The notes under the pieces: model-generated | Told to the model about the DNA's origin: nothing | The model's input: the letters and a program-made list of their open reading frames with translations, nothing else | The model's database searches: none | Made by a program: the position numbers and the translations under genes | Assembly: GCF_001436305.1 (NCBI RefSeq) | Contig: NZ_AZFO01000015.1 | Location: 1 to 46,004 of the forward strand | Source: Lactobacillus ultunensis DSM 16047 | GTDB lineage: Bacteria > Bacillota > Bacilli > Lactobacillales > Lactobacillaceae | Length of the DNA: 46,004 nt | Reading direction: 5' to 3' | Shown here: piece by piece, positions 9,358 through 17,035 of the stretch | Numbering within the stretch: position 1 is the stretch's first letter | How the letters are laid out: each line of letters starts with the position of its first letter

Positions 9358-11220
9358 TTACTTGTTTGGATCTACCTTGTGGAATTCACCATCTTGGGCA
9401 CCACCGTTATTACCGTTGTTTGGGTTACCACCTTGAGGGCCTTGTGGGCCTGCTTGAGGTCCAGTTTGACCGGCTGCACCTTGTGCTCCACCATTTTGTT
9501 GGTAAAGCTTAACAGCTAAGTCTTGAGCAGCCTTGGACAAAGCATCTTTCTTTTCCTTCATTTCATCCAAGTTGTTATCCTTTTGAGCCTTCTTCAAAGC
9601 TTCAAGAGCATCTTCAACTGGCTTACGATCACTGTCTGAAAGCTTACCCTTAGTTTCCTTCAAAGTCTTGTCAGTGGTGAAGATTAATTGATCAACTTCG
9701 TTTCTAAGGTCTGCTTCTTCCTTACGCTTCTTATCTTCGTCAGCGTGTTCTTCAGCATCCTTTTGCATACGTTTGATTTCTTCATCTGACAAACCGGATG
9801 AACTCTTAATGGTAATCTTTTGTTCCTTACCAGTACCCATATCCTTAGCAGATACATTTACGATACCGTTCTTATCAATATCGAAGGTAACTTGAATTTG
9901 AGGAACACCACGTGGTGCAGGTGGAATATCAGTTAATTCAAATCGACCAAGAGTCTTGTCATCTGCAGCCATTGGACGTTCACCTTGCAATACGTGAACA
10001 TCTACGGCTGGTTGGTTATCTGCAGCAGTTGAGAAGATTTGACTCTTTGAGGTTGGAATAGTAGTGTTTCTATCAATTAACTTAGTAAAGACACCACCCA
10101 TGGTTTCAATACCAAGTGACAATGGAGTAACATCAAGTAAAACGATATCCTTAACGTCACCTGAAATAACACCACCTTGAATAGCAGCACCTAAGGCAAC
10201 AGCTTCATCTGGGTTGATTGAGTGGTCTGGTTCCTTACCAGCCCATTCCTTTACTGCCTTTTGAACAGCAGGAATACGAGTTGAACCACCGTTTAAGATA
10301 ACTTTATCAATATCGTTAACAGTAAGACCAGCATCCTTTAAAGCATTATCAAATGGAACCTTAGTCTTGTCAACTAAGTCACTAGTCAATTCATCAAACT
10401 TAGCACGAGTTAAGTCAGCTTCAAGGTGAAGTGGACCACTTTCGCCAGCAGAAATGAATGGAAGTGAAATATGAGTAGTAGATACGCCTGATAAGTCTTT
10501 CTTAGCCTTTTCAGCAGCATCCTTTAATCTTTGCATTGCCATCTTGTCTTTAGACAAGTCAACGCCATTTTCATCCTTGAAGTTCTTAATAAGCCAATCC
10601 ATGATCCGCTTATCGAAGTCATCACCACCAAGGTGAGTATCACCGTTAGTTGACAATACTTGGAAGACACCGTCACCTAATTGAAGTACGGAAACATCGA
10701 AAGTACCACCACCAAGGTCGTAAACCAATACTTTTTCATCTTGGTCTTTGTTCAAACCAAAGGCTAAAGCTGAAGCAGTAGGTTCGTTGATGATTCTCTT
10801 AACGTTTAAGCCGGCAATCTTACCAGCATCCTTAGTAGCTTGACGTTGAGCGTCGTTGAAGTAAGCAGGAACAGTAATAACTGCATCTGTAACTTTTTCA
10901 CCTAAGTAGTCTTCTGAGAATTTCTTAATGTATTGTAAAATGAATGCTGAAATTTCTTGAGGTGTGTAACTCTTGTCACCAACTTTAACCTTGTAATCAG
11001 CTTCACCCATGTGACGCTTAATTGAAACGATAGTGTTTGGGTTGGTAATAGCTTGACGCTTTGCAACTTCACCAACTTGAATTTCGCCATCTTTAAAGGC
11101 AACTACAGATGGAGTAGTACGGTTACCTTCTGGGTTAGTAATAATCTTTGGTTCTTTACCTTCAAGAACTGCAACTGCTGAGTTAGTAGTTCCGAGGTCA
11201 ATACCAATAACTTTTGACAT
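9358..11220 (-). CDS. dnaK: Chaperone DnaK (Hsp70)
   Basis: A 620-residue ATP-dependent chaperone. The nucleotide-binding domain begins [14 protein letters not shown] and contains [10 protein letters not shown]. The interdomain linker region [11 protein letters not shown] is intact. The substrate-binding and lid domains follow, ending in a disordered Gly/Gln/Pro/Asn-rich tail and the conserved short tip DGEFHKVD. The start at 11220 was chosen because GAGAGGAAG sits 7 nt upstream; the longer frame to 11247 runs into grpE. It lies 16 bases after the grpE stop. Confidence 0.98.
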   Translation of the reverse strand: MSKVIGIDLGTTNSAVAVLEGKEPKIITNPEGNRTTPSVVAFKDGEIQVGEVAKRQAITNPNTIVSIKRHMGEADYKVKVGDKSYTPQEISAFILQYIKKFSEDYLGEKVTDAVITVPAYFNDAQRQATKDAGKIAGLNVKRIINEPTASALAFGLNKDQDEKVLVYDLGGGTFDVSVLQLGDGVFQVLSTNGDTHLGGDDFDKRIMDWLIKNFKDENGVDLSKDKMAMQRLKDAAEKAKKDLSGVSTTHISLPFISAGESGPLHLEADLTRAKFDELTSDLVDKTKVPFDNALKDAGLTVNDIDKVILNGGSTRIPAVQKAVKEWAGKEPDHSINPDEAVALGAAIQGGVISGDVKDIVLLDVTPLSLGIETMGGVFTKLIDRNTTIPTSKSQIFSTAADNQPAVDVHVLQGERPMAADDKTLGRFELTDIPPAPRGVPQIQVTFDIDKNGIVNVSAKDMGTGKEQKITIKSSSGLSDEEIKRMQKDAEEHADEDKKRKEEADLRNEVDQLIFTTDKTLKETKGKLSDSDRKPVEDALEALKKAQKDNNLDEMKEKKDALSKAAQDLAVKLYQQNGGAQGAAGQTGPQAGPQGPQGGNPNNGNNGGAQDGEFHKVDPNK

Positions 11221-11236
11221 GTATAAACTTCCTCTC

Positions 11237-11821
11237 TTATTGAGCAACTACAACCATAGCTGGTCTTAGTGTCCGATCTTTATATTGATATCCTTTTTGT
11301 AAAACCTGAACAACGTGATCTTTTTGATCATCATTCTCAGCTGCCACTGTTTGAACAGCTTGATGCAATGTCGGATCAAATTTAACGCCTTCAGCCTCAA
11401 TCTCAACAATACCGTGATCTTTCAGAGCCTTATTCAGTGAATCAAGGGTCATTTGAACACCTTTCTTCAACTGTTTAGACACATCATCATCGGCTTTAAC
11501 GCTTAAAGCTCTTTCCAAATTGTCCATTGCAGGCAAAATGTCTTTTGCTAAGCTTTGAGATTCGTATTTGATAAGTTGCGCTCTTTCTTTAGAATAACGA
11601 TTTTGCATATTTTGGATTTCTGCTTCGCTACGCAAATATTTATCTTCAAGATCTTTATTCTTCTCTTTTAAGTCAGCTAATTCTTTAGCTAACTTTTGAT
11701 CTTGATCATCTTTTTTATTTTCTTTACCCTTCACTGTCTCTTTCTTGACAGTTTTTTCAGGTTTAGAAGTGTTTTCTTTTTTATCTAAATCTTTTTCGCT
11801 AGGAAACTCTTCTTTACTCAC
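11237..11821 (-). CDS. grpE: Nucleotide exchange factor GrpE
   Basis: A 194-residue cofactor that releases ADP from DnaK. A charged, Lys/Glu-rich N-terminus (about residues 1-50) leads into a long coiled-coil dimerisation helix. The C-terminal beta domain follows, with FDPTLHQAV and [18 protein letters not shown], the GrpE signature. The start is a GTG at 11821 with GGAGG ahead of it. It lies 12 bases after the hrcA stop within the heat-shock operon. Confidence 0.97.
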   Translation of the reverse strand: MSKEEFPSEKDLDKKENTSKPEKTVKKETVKGKENKKDDQDQKLAKELADLKEKNKDLEDKYLRSEAEIQNMQNRYSKERAQLIKYESQSLAKDILPAMDNLERALSVKADDDVSKQLKKGVQMTLDSLNKALKDHGIVEIEAEGVKFDPTLHQAVQTVAAENDDQKDHVVQVLQKGYQYKDRTLRPAMVVVAQ

Positions 11822-11833
11822 GGCTAGCCTCCT

Positions 11834-12883
11834 CTATTGAAATTTACCGTAATAATCAAGCAACTTCTTAGCTAATTCATTTCTGAAATATTCAAGAAGT
11901 CCAATCATTTGTGAATACGGCATATTTGTTGGCCCAAGTAAAGCGATTGTTCCTTTACCATGGGAGCCGACGCTATATTCAGCAGTCAGCAAACTATAAT
12001 TCTTTAATAAATCATTAGGCAATTCTGATCCTAATTTAACTTTGACTGGATACTTTTCAGTCTTTGGATCGGCCCTTGCATCCATCAAATTAGAAAACAG
12101 ATTGTCACGATCAATCAACTCATACAGAGAACGAATATCGTTCACATTATGCTCAGACGTATTGTTTAACAAATTAATTTGTCCATCAACATACATCTGC
12201 TCACTAGCAGCATCTTTTAAGACATCCTCCACCAAACTTAAAAGCTCAGTAACATGTTCACTGCCTAGCTCTGTCTTGGCTAACTCATCTAATAATGATA
12301 TATTGATCTCTTTTAAACTCTTGCCAACCAATTGATCATTGATCATGCGAACTGCTTTTTCAATTTCTTCACCATGAATATTATGTGGCAAAGCATAGAT
12401 TTGATTTTGGACATTACCATTACTAGTTACTAAGATTGCCATTATTTGTCTTTCAGATAAAGGAACAATCCTAAAACCAGTAACTTTAACATCTTGACTT
12501 TCAGGTCCCTCTGCAAAAGCAGTATAGTTAGTCAAATCAGACAAGATGCGTGCTGCTTCTTGTACGATTTCGTTTACTTGATGGAAAGGTCGATTCAATT
12601 GACTGCCAATCGTGGTATAAACGGACTCTGGTAATTGCAACGGCTCAACTAAGTTATCTAGATAATAACGATATCCGTCACTTGAAGGAATTCTACCACT
12701 AGAAGAGTGCGTCTTTTCAATTAAGCCTTGATCCTCTAGTACAGCCATTTCATTACGAATTGTTGCACTCGATACCTTAATTGGCAACTGTTTCATTACC
12801 GTTTTTGAGCCAACGGGCTCATGCGTTTTTGTAAAGTCCGTAATTATTGTTTTTAAAATAAGCTCTTGACGTTCGGTCAACAT
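11834..12883 (-). CDS. hrcA: Heat-inducible transcription repressor HrcA
   Basis: A 349-residue repressor that binds CIRCE operators and is kept active by the GroE chaperonin. An N-terminal winged helix ([19 protein letters not shown]) is followed by the dimerisation and inserted domains, ending in the typical [14 protein letters not shown] segment. The start at 12883 (MLTERQEL) has GAGGGCG upstream; the longer frame to 12910 would overlap the CIRCE operator. It is first in the operon and therefore autoregulated. Confidence 0.97.
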   Translation of the reverse strand: MLTERQELILKTIITDFTKTHEPVGSKTVMKQLPIKVSSATIRNEMAVLEDQGLIEKTHSSSGRIPSSDGYRYYLDNLVEPLQLPESVYTTIGSQLNRPFHQVNEIVQEAARILSDLTNYTAFAEGPESQDVKVTGFRIVPLSERQIMAILVTSNGNVQNQIYALPHNIHGEEIEKAVRMINDQLVGKSLKEINISLLDELAKTELGSEHVTELLSLVEDVLKDAASEQMYVDGQINLLNNTSEHNVNDIRSLYELIDRDNLFSNLMDARADPKTEKYPVKVKLGSELPNDLLKNYSLLTAEYSVGSHGKGTIALLGPTNMPYSQMIGLLEYFRNELAKKLLDYYGKFQ

Positions 12884-12899
12884 ATTATCGCCCTCACTT

Positions 12900-12926
12900 T
12901 TAGCACTCATATCTCTTAGGTGCTAA
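12900..12926. promoter_or_regulatory. CIRCE operator 1 (promoter-proximal leader)
   Basis: TTAGCACTC, nine bases, AGGTGCTAA. The left half-site is perfect and the right half differs from GAGTGCTAA at two positions. It lies between the predicted transcription start (about 12928) and the hrcA start codon. Confidence 0.9.
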
Positions 12927-12934
12927 CAGATTCT

Positions 12935-12962
12935 ATTATACTAAAAATTAGCAATAATGCAA
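12935..12962 (-). promoter_or_regulatory. Vegetative promoter of the hrcA operon
   Basis: Minus-strand TTGCAT (12957-12962), 16-bp spacer, TATAAT (12935-12940). It is bracketed by the two CIRCE elements, so HrcA bound at both would block polymerase. Confidence 0.8.
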
Positions 12963-12974
12963 CCCGAGTGCTAA
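12948..12974. promoter_or_regulatory. CIRCE operator 2 (overlaps the -35)
   Basis: TTAGCAATA, nine bases, GAGTGCTAA. The right half-site is perfect and the left matches 7 of 9. It covers the -35 hexamer of the hrcA promoter and ends close to the stop codon of the upstream ABC-F gene. Confidence 0.85.
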
Positions 12975-12980
12975 CTTATT

Positions 12981-14495
12981 TTAAACTTTTTGTAGTTTTA
13001 TTCTCTGCTTAGCAACTTGCTGAATAAAGTATTGATCATGCTCTATTAATAGCATGGCAGGCTGCTTTTCTTTTAGAAGCTTAATTAATTGATCTTGATT
13101 AAAAACGTCTAAGTAGTTTGCAGGTTCATCCCATAAATACAAATTTGCTGGTTCAACTAAAGACTTTGCTAGTGCTACCCGTTTCTGCTGACCCATACTC
13201 ATTTCTTCAATTTTTGTTGCAAAGCTTTCTCTTGGAAAACCCATTTTTTTCAAGTTATTGAGCAGTTCTTCATACGAAATCTTTTGCTTCTCGGCAAACT
13301 CTTTCAAGGTACCACTATATTCTGTAAAGTCTTGTGGCAGGTACGAAATCCTCAAACCATTAGCTAACTCTGACTTACCTTTATAAGAAATATCAGTAGT
13401 TTGACCTAGCAGAAATTTTAAAAACGTTGACTTACCAGATCCATTTTTACCTTCAAGTGAAACTACGCCATGATTCTCAACCTGAAGATTTAAATCTTTA
13501 AACAATTCTTTACCCTGAATACTCAAAGATAAATGCCGGGTTTCAAGCAAAGTTTGATGATAATTTGGATCAAAATTCATCGTCAAATCTGGTACATCCT
13601 CGATGTTAGTCATCAATCCTTTTTTGGCTTCGATATTTTTATTAAGTCTGTGCTCAATATTTTTAGCACGTCTCATATCATTGGCGGCTATTTTTGTTAC
13701 ATCAAATCGTAAAGAATGAAAAGCTCGGTGATTAATTTTTCCCTTAAATTTTCGAGCACTATTTTTGGTGCTTTCAGACCTTTCCGCAAACATTAGGTTC
13801 TTCTGCAGTGAATCATTCAACCTGCGAACCTCATTCTTTAGTTTTTCATTCTTTTCACGGTTAAACTCATCACGCTTGTTCTTTGTACCCTCATAACTAG
13901 CGTAGTTACCTTGATACAAATGAATCTCAGTATTTTCAATTGCCAAAATATGATCAGTCACTTCATTCAAGAAATCACGATCATGACTAACTACGATATA
14001 GCCTTTATCATGCTTTTTCAGATAATCTGCAACTTGCTTTCGGCTATCTTCATCCAAATGGTTCGTTGGCTCATCAATCAGTGGAAATACATCCCTATCA
14101 GTAAATGATAAAGCTAACAATACTTTAGTTTGCTCACCACCACTTAAAGTTTCAAACGGTTGCCAAAGCAGATCTGGATCGGTATTCATCAAATTCAGTT
14201 CTCGTTCAAGCTCCCATTCTTCAAAGTTAGCTTGCTCTTGTAACTCATATAAAGTAATATTCTCAGGATTCTTAATCTGAAGAGGAAAATATGAAAAAGT
14301 CAGTTTACTCTGAATTTTTCCTAAACCCGTTAACTTACCTCTTAACAAATTTAAGAAAGTAGTTTTGCCCCTTCCGTTTCTACCAACTAGTCCTAATTTC
14401 CATGTACTGTCTAAGTTCAAATTTAAATTGTTGAAAATATTAAAACTTGCATCGTCATATTTAAAGGAAAGATTAGTAATCTTAATGTTGCTCAT
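12981..14495 (-). CDS. ABC-F ATPase, probable ribosomal-protection antibiotic resistance protein
   Basis: A 504-residue soluble protein with two ABC ATPase domains and no membrane segment. Domain 1 has Walker A GRNGRGKTT, signature LSGGEQTK and Walker B LIDEPTNHLD. A charged linker of about 90-100 residues follows. Domain 2 has GKNGSGKST, signature MSMGQQKRV and LWDEPANYLD. Length, the GRNGRGKTT loop and the layout resemble Lsa/Msr-type proteins that dislodge lincosamide, streptogramin A, pleuromutilin or macrolide drugs from the ribosome. Substrate is inference; a housekeeping ABC-F role is possible. The start at 14495 follows GAGGTGATTT. The leader carries attenuator-like hairpins and short ORFs, which favours the resistance reading. 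It sits between ribF and hrcA with its own promoter and looks like an added gene. Confidence 0.88.
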   Translation of the reverse strand: MSNIKITNLSFKYDDASFNIFNNLNLNLDSTWKLGLVGRNGRGKTTFLNLLRGKLTGLGKIQSKLTFSYFPLQIKNPENITLYELQEQANFEEWELERELNLMNTDPDLLWQPFETLSGGEQTKVLLALSFTDRDVFPLIDEPTNHLDEDSRKQVADYLKKHDKGYIVVSHDRDFLNEVTDHILAIENTEIHLYQGNYASYEGTKNKRDEFNREKNEKLKNEVRRLNDSLQKNLMFAERSESTKNSARKFKGKINHRAFHSLRFDVTKIAANDMRRAKNIEHRLNKNIEAKKGLMTNIEDVPDLTMNFDPNYHQTLLETRHLSLSIQGKELFKDLNLQVENHGVVSLEGKNGSGKSTFLKFLLGQTTDISYKGKSELANGLRISYLPQDFTEYSGTLKEFAEKQKISYEELLNNLKKMGFPRESFATKIEEMSMGQQKRVALAKSLVEPANLYLWDEPANYLDVFNQDQLIKLLKEKQPAMLLIEHDQYFIQQVAKQRIKLQKV

Positions 14496-14499
14496 CAAA

Positions 14500-14541
14500 T
14501 CACCTCACGCAAAAAGAGAGCCCACACTTTTGTCCCAGCAT
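14500..14541 (-). CDS. Leader ORF spanning the second attenuator hairpin (13 codons)
   Basis: Encodes MLGQKCGLSFCVR and stop. AGAGGAGAG stands 3-10 nt before the ATG. The start codon falls in the 5' arm of the terminator hairpin (14511-14549). The TGA at 14500-14502 precedes the ABC-F start at 14495 by only four bases and overlaps the end of its GAGGTGAT ribosome-binding site. The placement suggests a regulatory upstream ORF or translational coupling. Confidence 0.6.
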   Translation of the reverse strand: MLGQKCGLSFCVR

Positions 14542-14549
14542 AGACTCTC
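14511..14549 (-). terminator. Attenuator T2: terminator hairpin just before the ABC-F gene
   Basis: On the minus strand GAGAGTCTATGC can pair with GTGTGGGCTCTC (12 bp including wobble pairs, 10-nt loop), followed directly by TTTTT at 14511-14515. It lies downstream of the gene's promoter and upstream of its start, so it would end transcription in the leader by default. Confidence 0.75.
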
Positions 14550-14596
14550 CTCTTATTTTCTTATAAATATGAAAAAAAAGGATAAACCGTCCACGT

Positions 14597-14617
14597 CTAA
14601 TCTTGACAAAAGTGCAT
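14597..14617 (-). CDS. Leader ORF of six codons (MHFCQD) inside attenuator T1
   Basis: GAGGGAG at 14623-14629, five bases of spacing, then ATG CAC TTT TGT CAA GAT TAG. The strong ribosome-binding site sits in the loop and the codons in the 3' arm of T1, so a ribosome stalled here would disrupt the upper stem. Short drug-sensing leader ORFs are known upstream of other ABC-F and Erm genes. Confidence 0.6.
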   Translation of the reverse strand: MHFCQD

Positions 14618-14651
14618 AGTAACTCCCTCATAAAAAAGAGAAATTATTAAA

Positions 14652-14690
14652 CTATGCTTCATTTTGCAAGATTAAAGACGCAACGGACAT
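14652..14690 (-). CDS. Possible first leader ORF (12 codons, MSVASLILQNEA)
   Basis: ATG at 14690 with AGAAAGAAGG immediately before it, a spacing that is shorter than ideal. It covers the whole 5' arm of T1. If translated, a ribosome stalled on it would free the 3' arm to pair with T2. Weaker than the other two leader ORFs because of the ribosome-binding-site spacing. Confidence 0.35.
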   Translation of the reverse strand: MSVASLILQNEA

Positions 14691-14726
14691 CCTTCTTTCT
14701 AAACGTAAATTTCAATTGATGTTTTA

Positions 14727-14755
14727 AATATATCATCTAATTTGCTAGTTTGCAA
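14727..14755 (-). promoter_or_regulatory. Promoter of the ABC-F gene
   Basis: Minus-strand TTGCAA (14750-14755), 17-bp spacer, TATATT (14727-14732) preceded by TGA (extended -10). The -35 lies inside the end of ribF. Predicted start near 14720, giving a leader of about 225 nt. Confidence 0.75.
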
Positions 14756-15686
14756 CTTCTTGATCAAAATAAGCCTTAATTTCAGTCTTATCTTTCATTA
14801 ATTGATCTTTTAATTCATCAAGACTATCAAACTTGACCTCACCACGTGTATATTTATACCATTTTATTTTCATAGGCTTACCATATACATCTTGATTAAA
14901 ATCAAACAAATTTGACTCAATATAAATTTTATCTGGTTGGCCAATCGTGACATTATAACCAACACTTGTCATTGACTCATACCACTTACCATCAATTTCA
15001 GTTTTAGTAGCATAAACCCCAATCTTAGGAATCACTTTATGTTCTGCCCATATGAGGTTAGCTGTTGGAAAACCAAGCTTATGACCATTACGTTTACCAT
15101 GTCCAATGGTTCCACTCATCACATAATGATGACCCATCAACTCATAAGCTAATTCCATCTTGCCATCTTTGATTGCTTGCCGTATTTCAGTAGACCCGAT
15201 TTTTTTACCTTCAAAAATTTGCTTAGGCATCATCACAATGTCAAATCTACCTTTTGCAAAATCAGGTAAATGTTCCATATTAGCAATCTCTTTAGGGCCA
15301 TAAGTATAATCAAAACCTGCGACAACTGTGTCAGCATTTAGTTTGACAATTACATTATCAACAAAATCTTGTGCCCCAATAGAACTAAATTTTTTAGTAA
15401 AAGGCATCACTGCTAAATAATCGACACCTAACTCTGTCATTTTATCGGCTTTTTCTTCAAGGGTTTCTAAATATTTAAAATTCTTCTTATCCTCATAAAT
15501 TTCTTTAGGATGTCGATCAAAAGTCATAACTACCAAAGGTAAATTCTTCTGTTCCGCTATTTCTTTAGCACGTCGAACTAATCTTTGATGACCTAAATGA
15601 ACACCATCAAAGAAACCTAAAGCCAGCACAATTTTAGATGACAAAATATTTTCTTTAACTGGGTAAGTTAAATGAACGATTTTCAC
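14745..15686 (-). CDS. ribF: Bifunctional riboflavin kinase / FAD synthetase
   Basis: A 313-residue enzyme that phosphorylates riboflavin to FMN and adenylates FMN to FAD. The N-terminal nucleotidyltransferase domain has GFFDGVHLGH at residues 24-33 and GSTEIR near 150. The C-terminal flavokinase domain has GHGKRNGHKLGFPTAN. Length is typical. The start is GTG at 15686 with AAGGAA about 8 nt upstream, 20 bases after truB; truB-ribF pairing is standard in Firmicutes. Confidence 0.97.
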   Translation of the reverse strand: MKIVHLTYPVKENILSSKIVLALGFFDGVHLGHQRLVRRAKEIAEQKNLPLVVMTFDRHPKEIYEDKKNFKYLETLEEKADKMTELGVDYLAVMPFTKKFSSIGAQDFVDNVIVKLNADTVVAGFDYTYGPKEIANMEHLPDFAKGRFDIVMMPKQIFEGKKIGSTEIRQAIKDGKMELAYELMGHHYVMSGTIGHGKRNGHKLGFPTANLIWAEHKVIPKIGVYATKTEIDGKWYESMTSVGYNVTIGQPDKIYIESNLFDFNQDVYGKPMKIKWYKYTRGEVKFDSLDELKDQLMKDKTEIKAYFDQEVAN

Positions 15687-15706
15687 AACTAATTCCTTCG
15701 TTTCAA

Positions 15707-16600
15707 TTATTCATTTTGAAGCAACATCAAACTTGGGCAATAAAGCTTCCCTTTATTCTCATAAATTGCCTTAACTTTTTTATTGTACCTTAATGCGACC
15801 TTTTTAGCATCTGTTTCTAAGGAAATCCATGCTCCATTTTTAACTTTTAGCCATTTTCCTTCAGATAAATCAATTGTTTCATAATCTTTGAAAAAAGCAT
15901 CAATAGGTTGAATCAACTTTTCAGCTTCTTCAGGATGTTCTTCGATCTCGTTAAGTTTTACTGCTTGTGAAAGATCGAAACCAGAACTTGCTGTTCGTCT
16001 TAGATAAGTCATAACAGCAGGAACATTTATTTTTTCACCAAGGTCGTTCACTAAAGATCTCACATAAGTGCCTTTACTGCATTTGATTTTGAAGTCAAAG
16101 CGCTCTTGACCATTTTCTGGATCAAATTGTGGCTCATTAACTAAATCATATGCATAAATATCTACTACACGTTTTGGCCGCTCCACAGAAATTCCCTCAC
16201 GTGCATACTCATATAGATGCTTACCATTAACTTTAACAGCCGAATAGATAGGTGGTACCTGTTCAATTTTTCCTTTAAACGTAGACATACTAGCTTGAAT
16301 TTCTTGAGCGGAAAAAGGTTGATTTAGTTTTTGCTCTCTTAAAATTGTTCCAGAAGTATCATATGAATCTGTAGCATAACCCAACAGACCTGATCCCTGA
16401 TACTCTTTAGGGCGCTTATGCATCATTTCAATCAATTTAGTTGCTTGGCCTATTGCAATTGGTAAAACTCCAGTAACTTCTGGATCTAAAGTACCTGCAT
16501 GACCCATTTTTTTAATATGAAGTGCTTTTCGTAAATGATAAACTACATCAGCACTAGTCATGCCTTTATCCTTATCAATAACTAAAATTCCATTTAACAT
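15707..16600 (-). CDS. truB: tRNA pseudouridine-55 synthase
   Basis: A 297-residue enzyme that makes pseudouridine 55 in the T loop of tRNAs. The catalytic Asp39 is in [12 protein letters not shown], with the KEYQG and GTYVRSL motifs further on and a short PUA-like C-terminal region. ATG at 16600 with AGGAT 7 nt upstream. It lies downstream of a terminator that follows rbfA and upstream of ribF. Confidence 0.97.
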   Translation of the reverse strand: MLNGILVIDKDKGMTSADVVYHLRKALHIKKMGHAGTLDPEVTGVLPIAIGQATKLIEMMHKRPKEYQGSGLLGYATDSYDTSGTILREQKLNQPFSAQEIQASMSTFKGKIEQVPPIYSAVKVNGKHLYEYAREGISVERPKRVVDIYAYDLVNEPQFDPENGQERFDFKIKCSKGTYVRSLVNDLGEKINVPAVMTYLRRTASSGFDLSQAVKLNEIEEHPEEAEKLIQPIDAFFKDYETIDLSEGKWLKVKNGAWISLETDAKKVALRYNKKVKAIYENKGKLYCPSLMLLQNE

Positions 16601-16624
16601 AAATAATCCTATCTGTATTTCAAC

Positions 16625-16647
16625 AAAAAAAGCGCCTTACGGCGCTT
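16625..16647 (-). terminator. Terminator after rbfA
   Basis: A 7-bp stem AAGCGCC/GGCGCTT with TTAC-type loop (16630-16636 with 16641-16647), followed on the minus strand by TTTTTTTGTTG. It is three bases past the rbfA stop. Expression of truB-ribF would then need readthrough or a promoter I cannot see. Confidence 0.85.
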
Positions 16648-16650
16648 CTT

Positions 16651-17016
16651 TTACTTACTTGCCCGTTCTGCATCTTGTTTCTTAACTTCTGCAATTAAAC
16701 GGTCAATCTTGCTACCATATTTAACTGAATTATCACGCTTAAAAATAAGTTCAGGAACTTTATAAACAGTCAAAGTTTGTCCAAGCAAATGACGCATCAT
16801 GCCTTTTGCTTTTTCAAGACCTTCTTCAACTTCTTTTTCCTTCTCTGCGTCTTCAGTCAATAAACTATAGTAGACAGTTGCATATGACAGATCATTCGTA
16901 CATTCTACAGCAGTGATTGTAACTTCACTTAAACGAGGATCGCGAATGTTCTTTTGCAAAATTTTGGTTAATTCACGAAGGATTTCTCCTTCTACACGAC
17001 CAATTCTATGCTTCAT
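16651..17016 (-). CDS. rbfA: Ribosome-binding factor A
   Basis: A 121-residue 30S maturation factor with a KH-like fold. RIGRVEGEILRELTKIL at the N-terminus and DPRLSEVTITAVECTNDLSYATVYYS are family hallmarks. ATG at 17016 with AGGAGG upstream, 19 bases after the infB stop, in the nusA-infB operon. Confidence 0.96.
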   Translation of the reverse strand: MKHRIGRVEGEILRELTKILQKNIRDPRLSEVTITAVECTNDLSYATVYYSLLTEDAEKEKEVEEGLEKAKGMMRHLLGQTLTVYKVPELIFKRDNSVKYGSKIDRLIAEVKKQDAERASK

Positions 17017-17035
17017 GTTTTCCTCCTAAAAATTA

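Larger units (their letters stand above)
14572..14692 (-). promoter_or_regulatory. Attenuator T1: long leader hairpin followed by eight T's
   Basis: The arm at 14651-14692 pairs with 14580-14620 over four helices: GGAT/ATCC; CCG with TTGCGTC against GACGTGG with CGG; TAATCTTG/CAAGATTA; and CAAAA with GCATAGT against ACTATGC with TTTTG. The 3' arm is followed by TTTTTTTT (14572-14579). The loop exposes GAGGGAG, the ribosome-binding site of the 6-codon leader ORF. The 3' arm also contains CACTTTTGTC (14605-14614), which perfectly complements GACAAAAGTG (14525-14534) in T2, allowing an alternative antiterminator fold. Confidence 0.7.

Noticed and set aside
9412-9500. Gly/Pro/Gln-rich repeats at the dnaK 3' end
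   Set aside because: This is the normal disordered tail of DnaK, not a mobile or regulatory repeat.
8166-9512. Several plus-strand open frames opposite dnaJ and dnaK
   Set aside because: They lie antisense to well-matched chaperone genes, lack ribosome-binding sites and have low-complexity, Thr/Leu-rich compositions typical of shadow frames.
14365-14619. Plus-strand 84-codon frame across the ABC-F start and leader
   Set aside because: It overlaps the attenuator hairpins and the gene start antisense, with no ribosome-binding site; the hairpin structure explains the region better.
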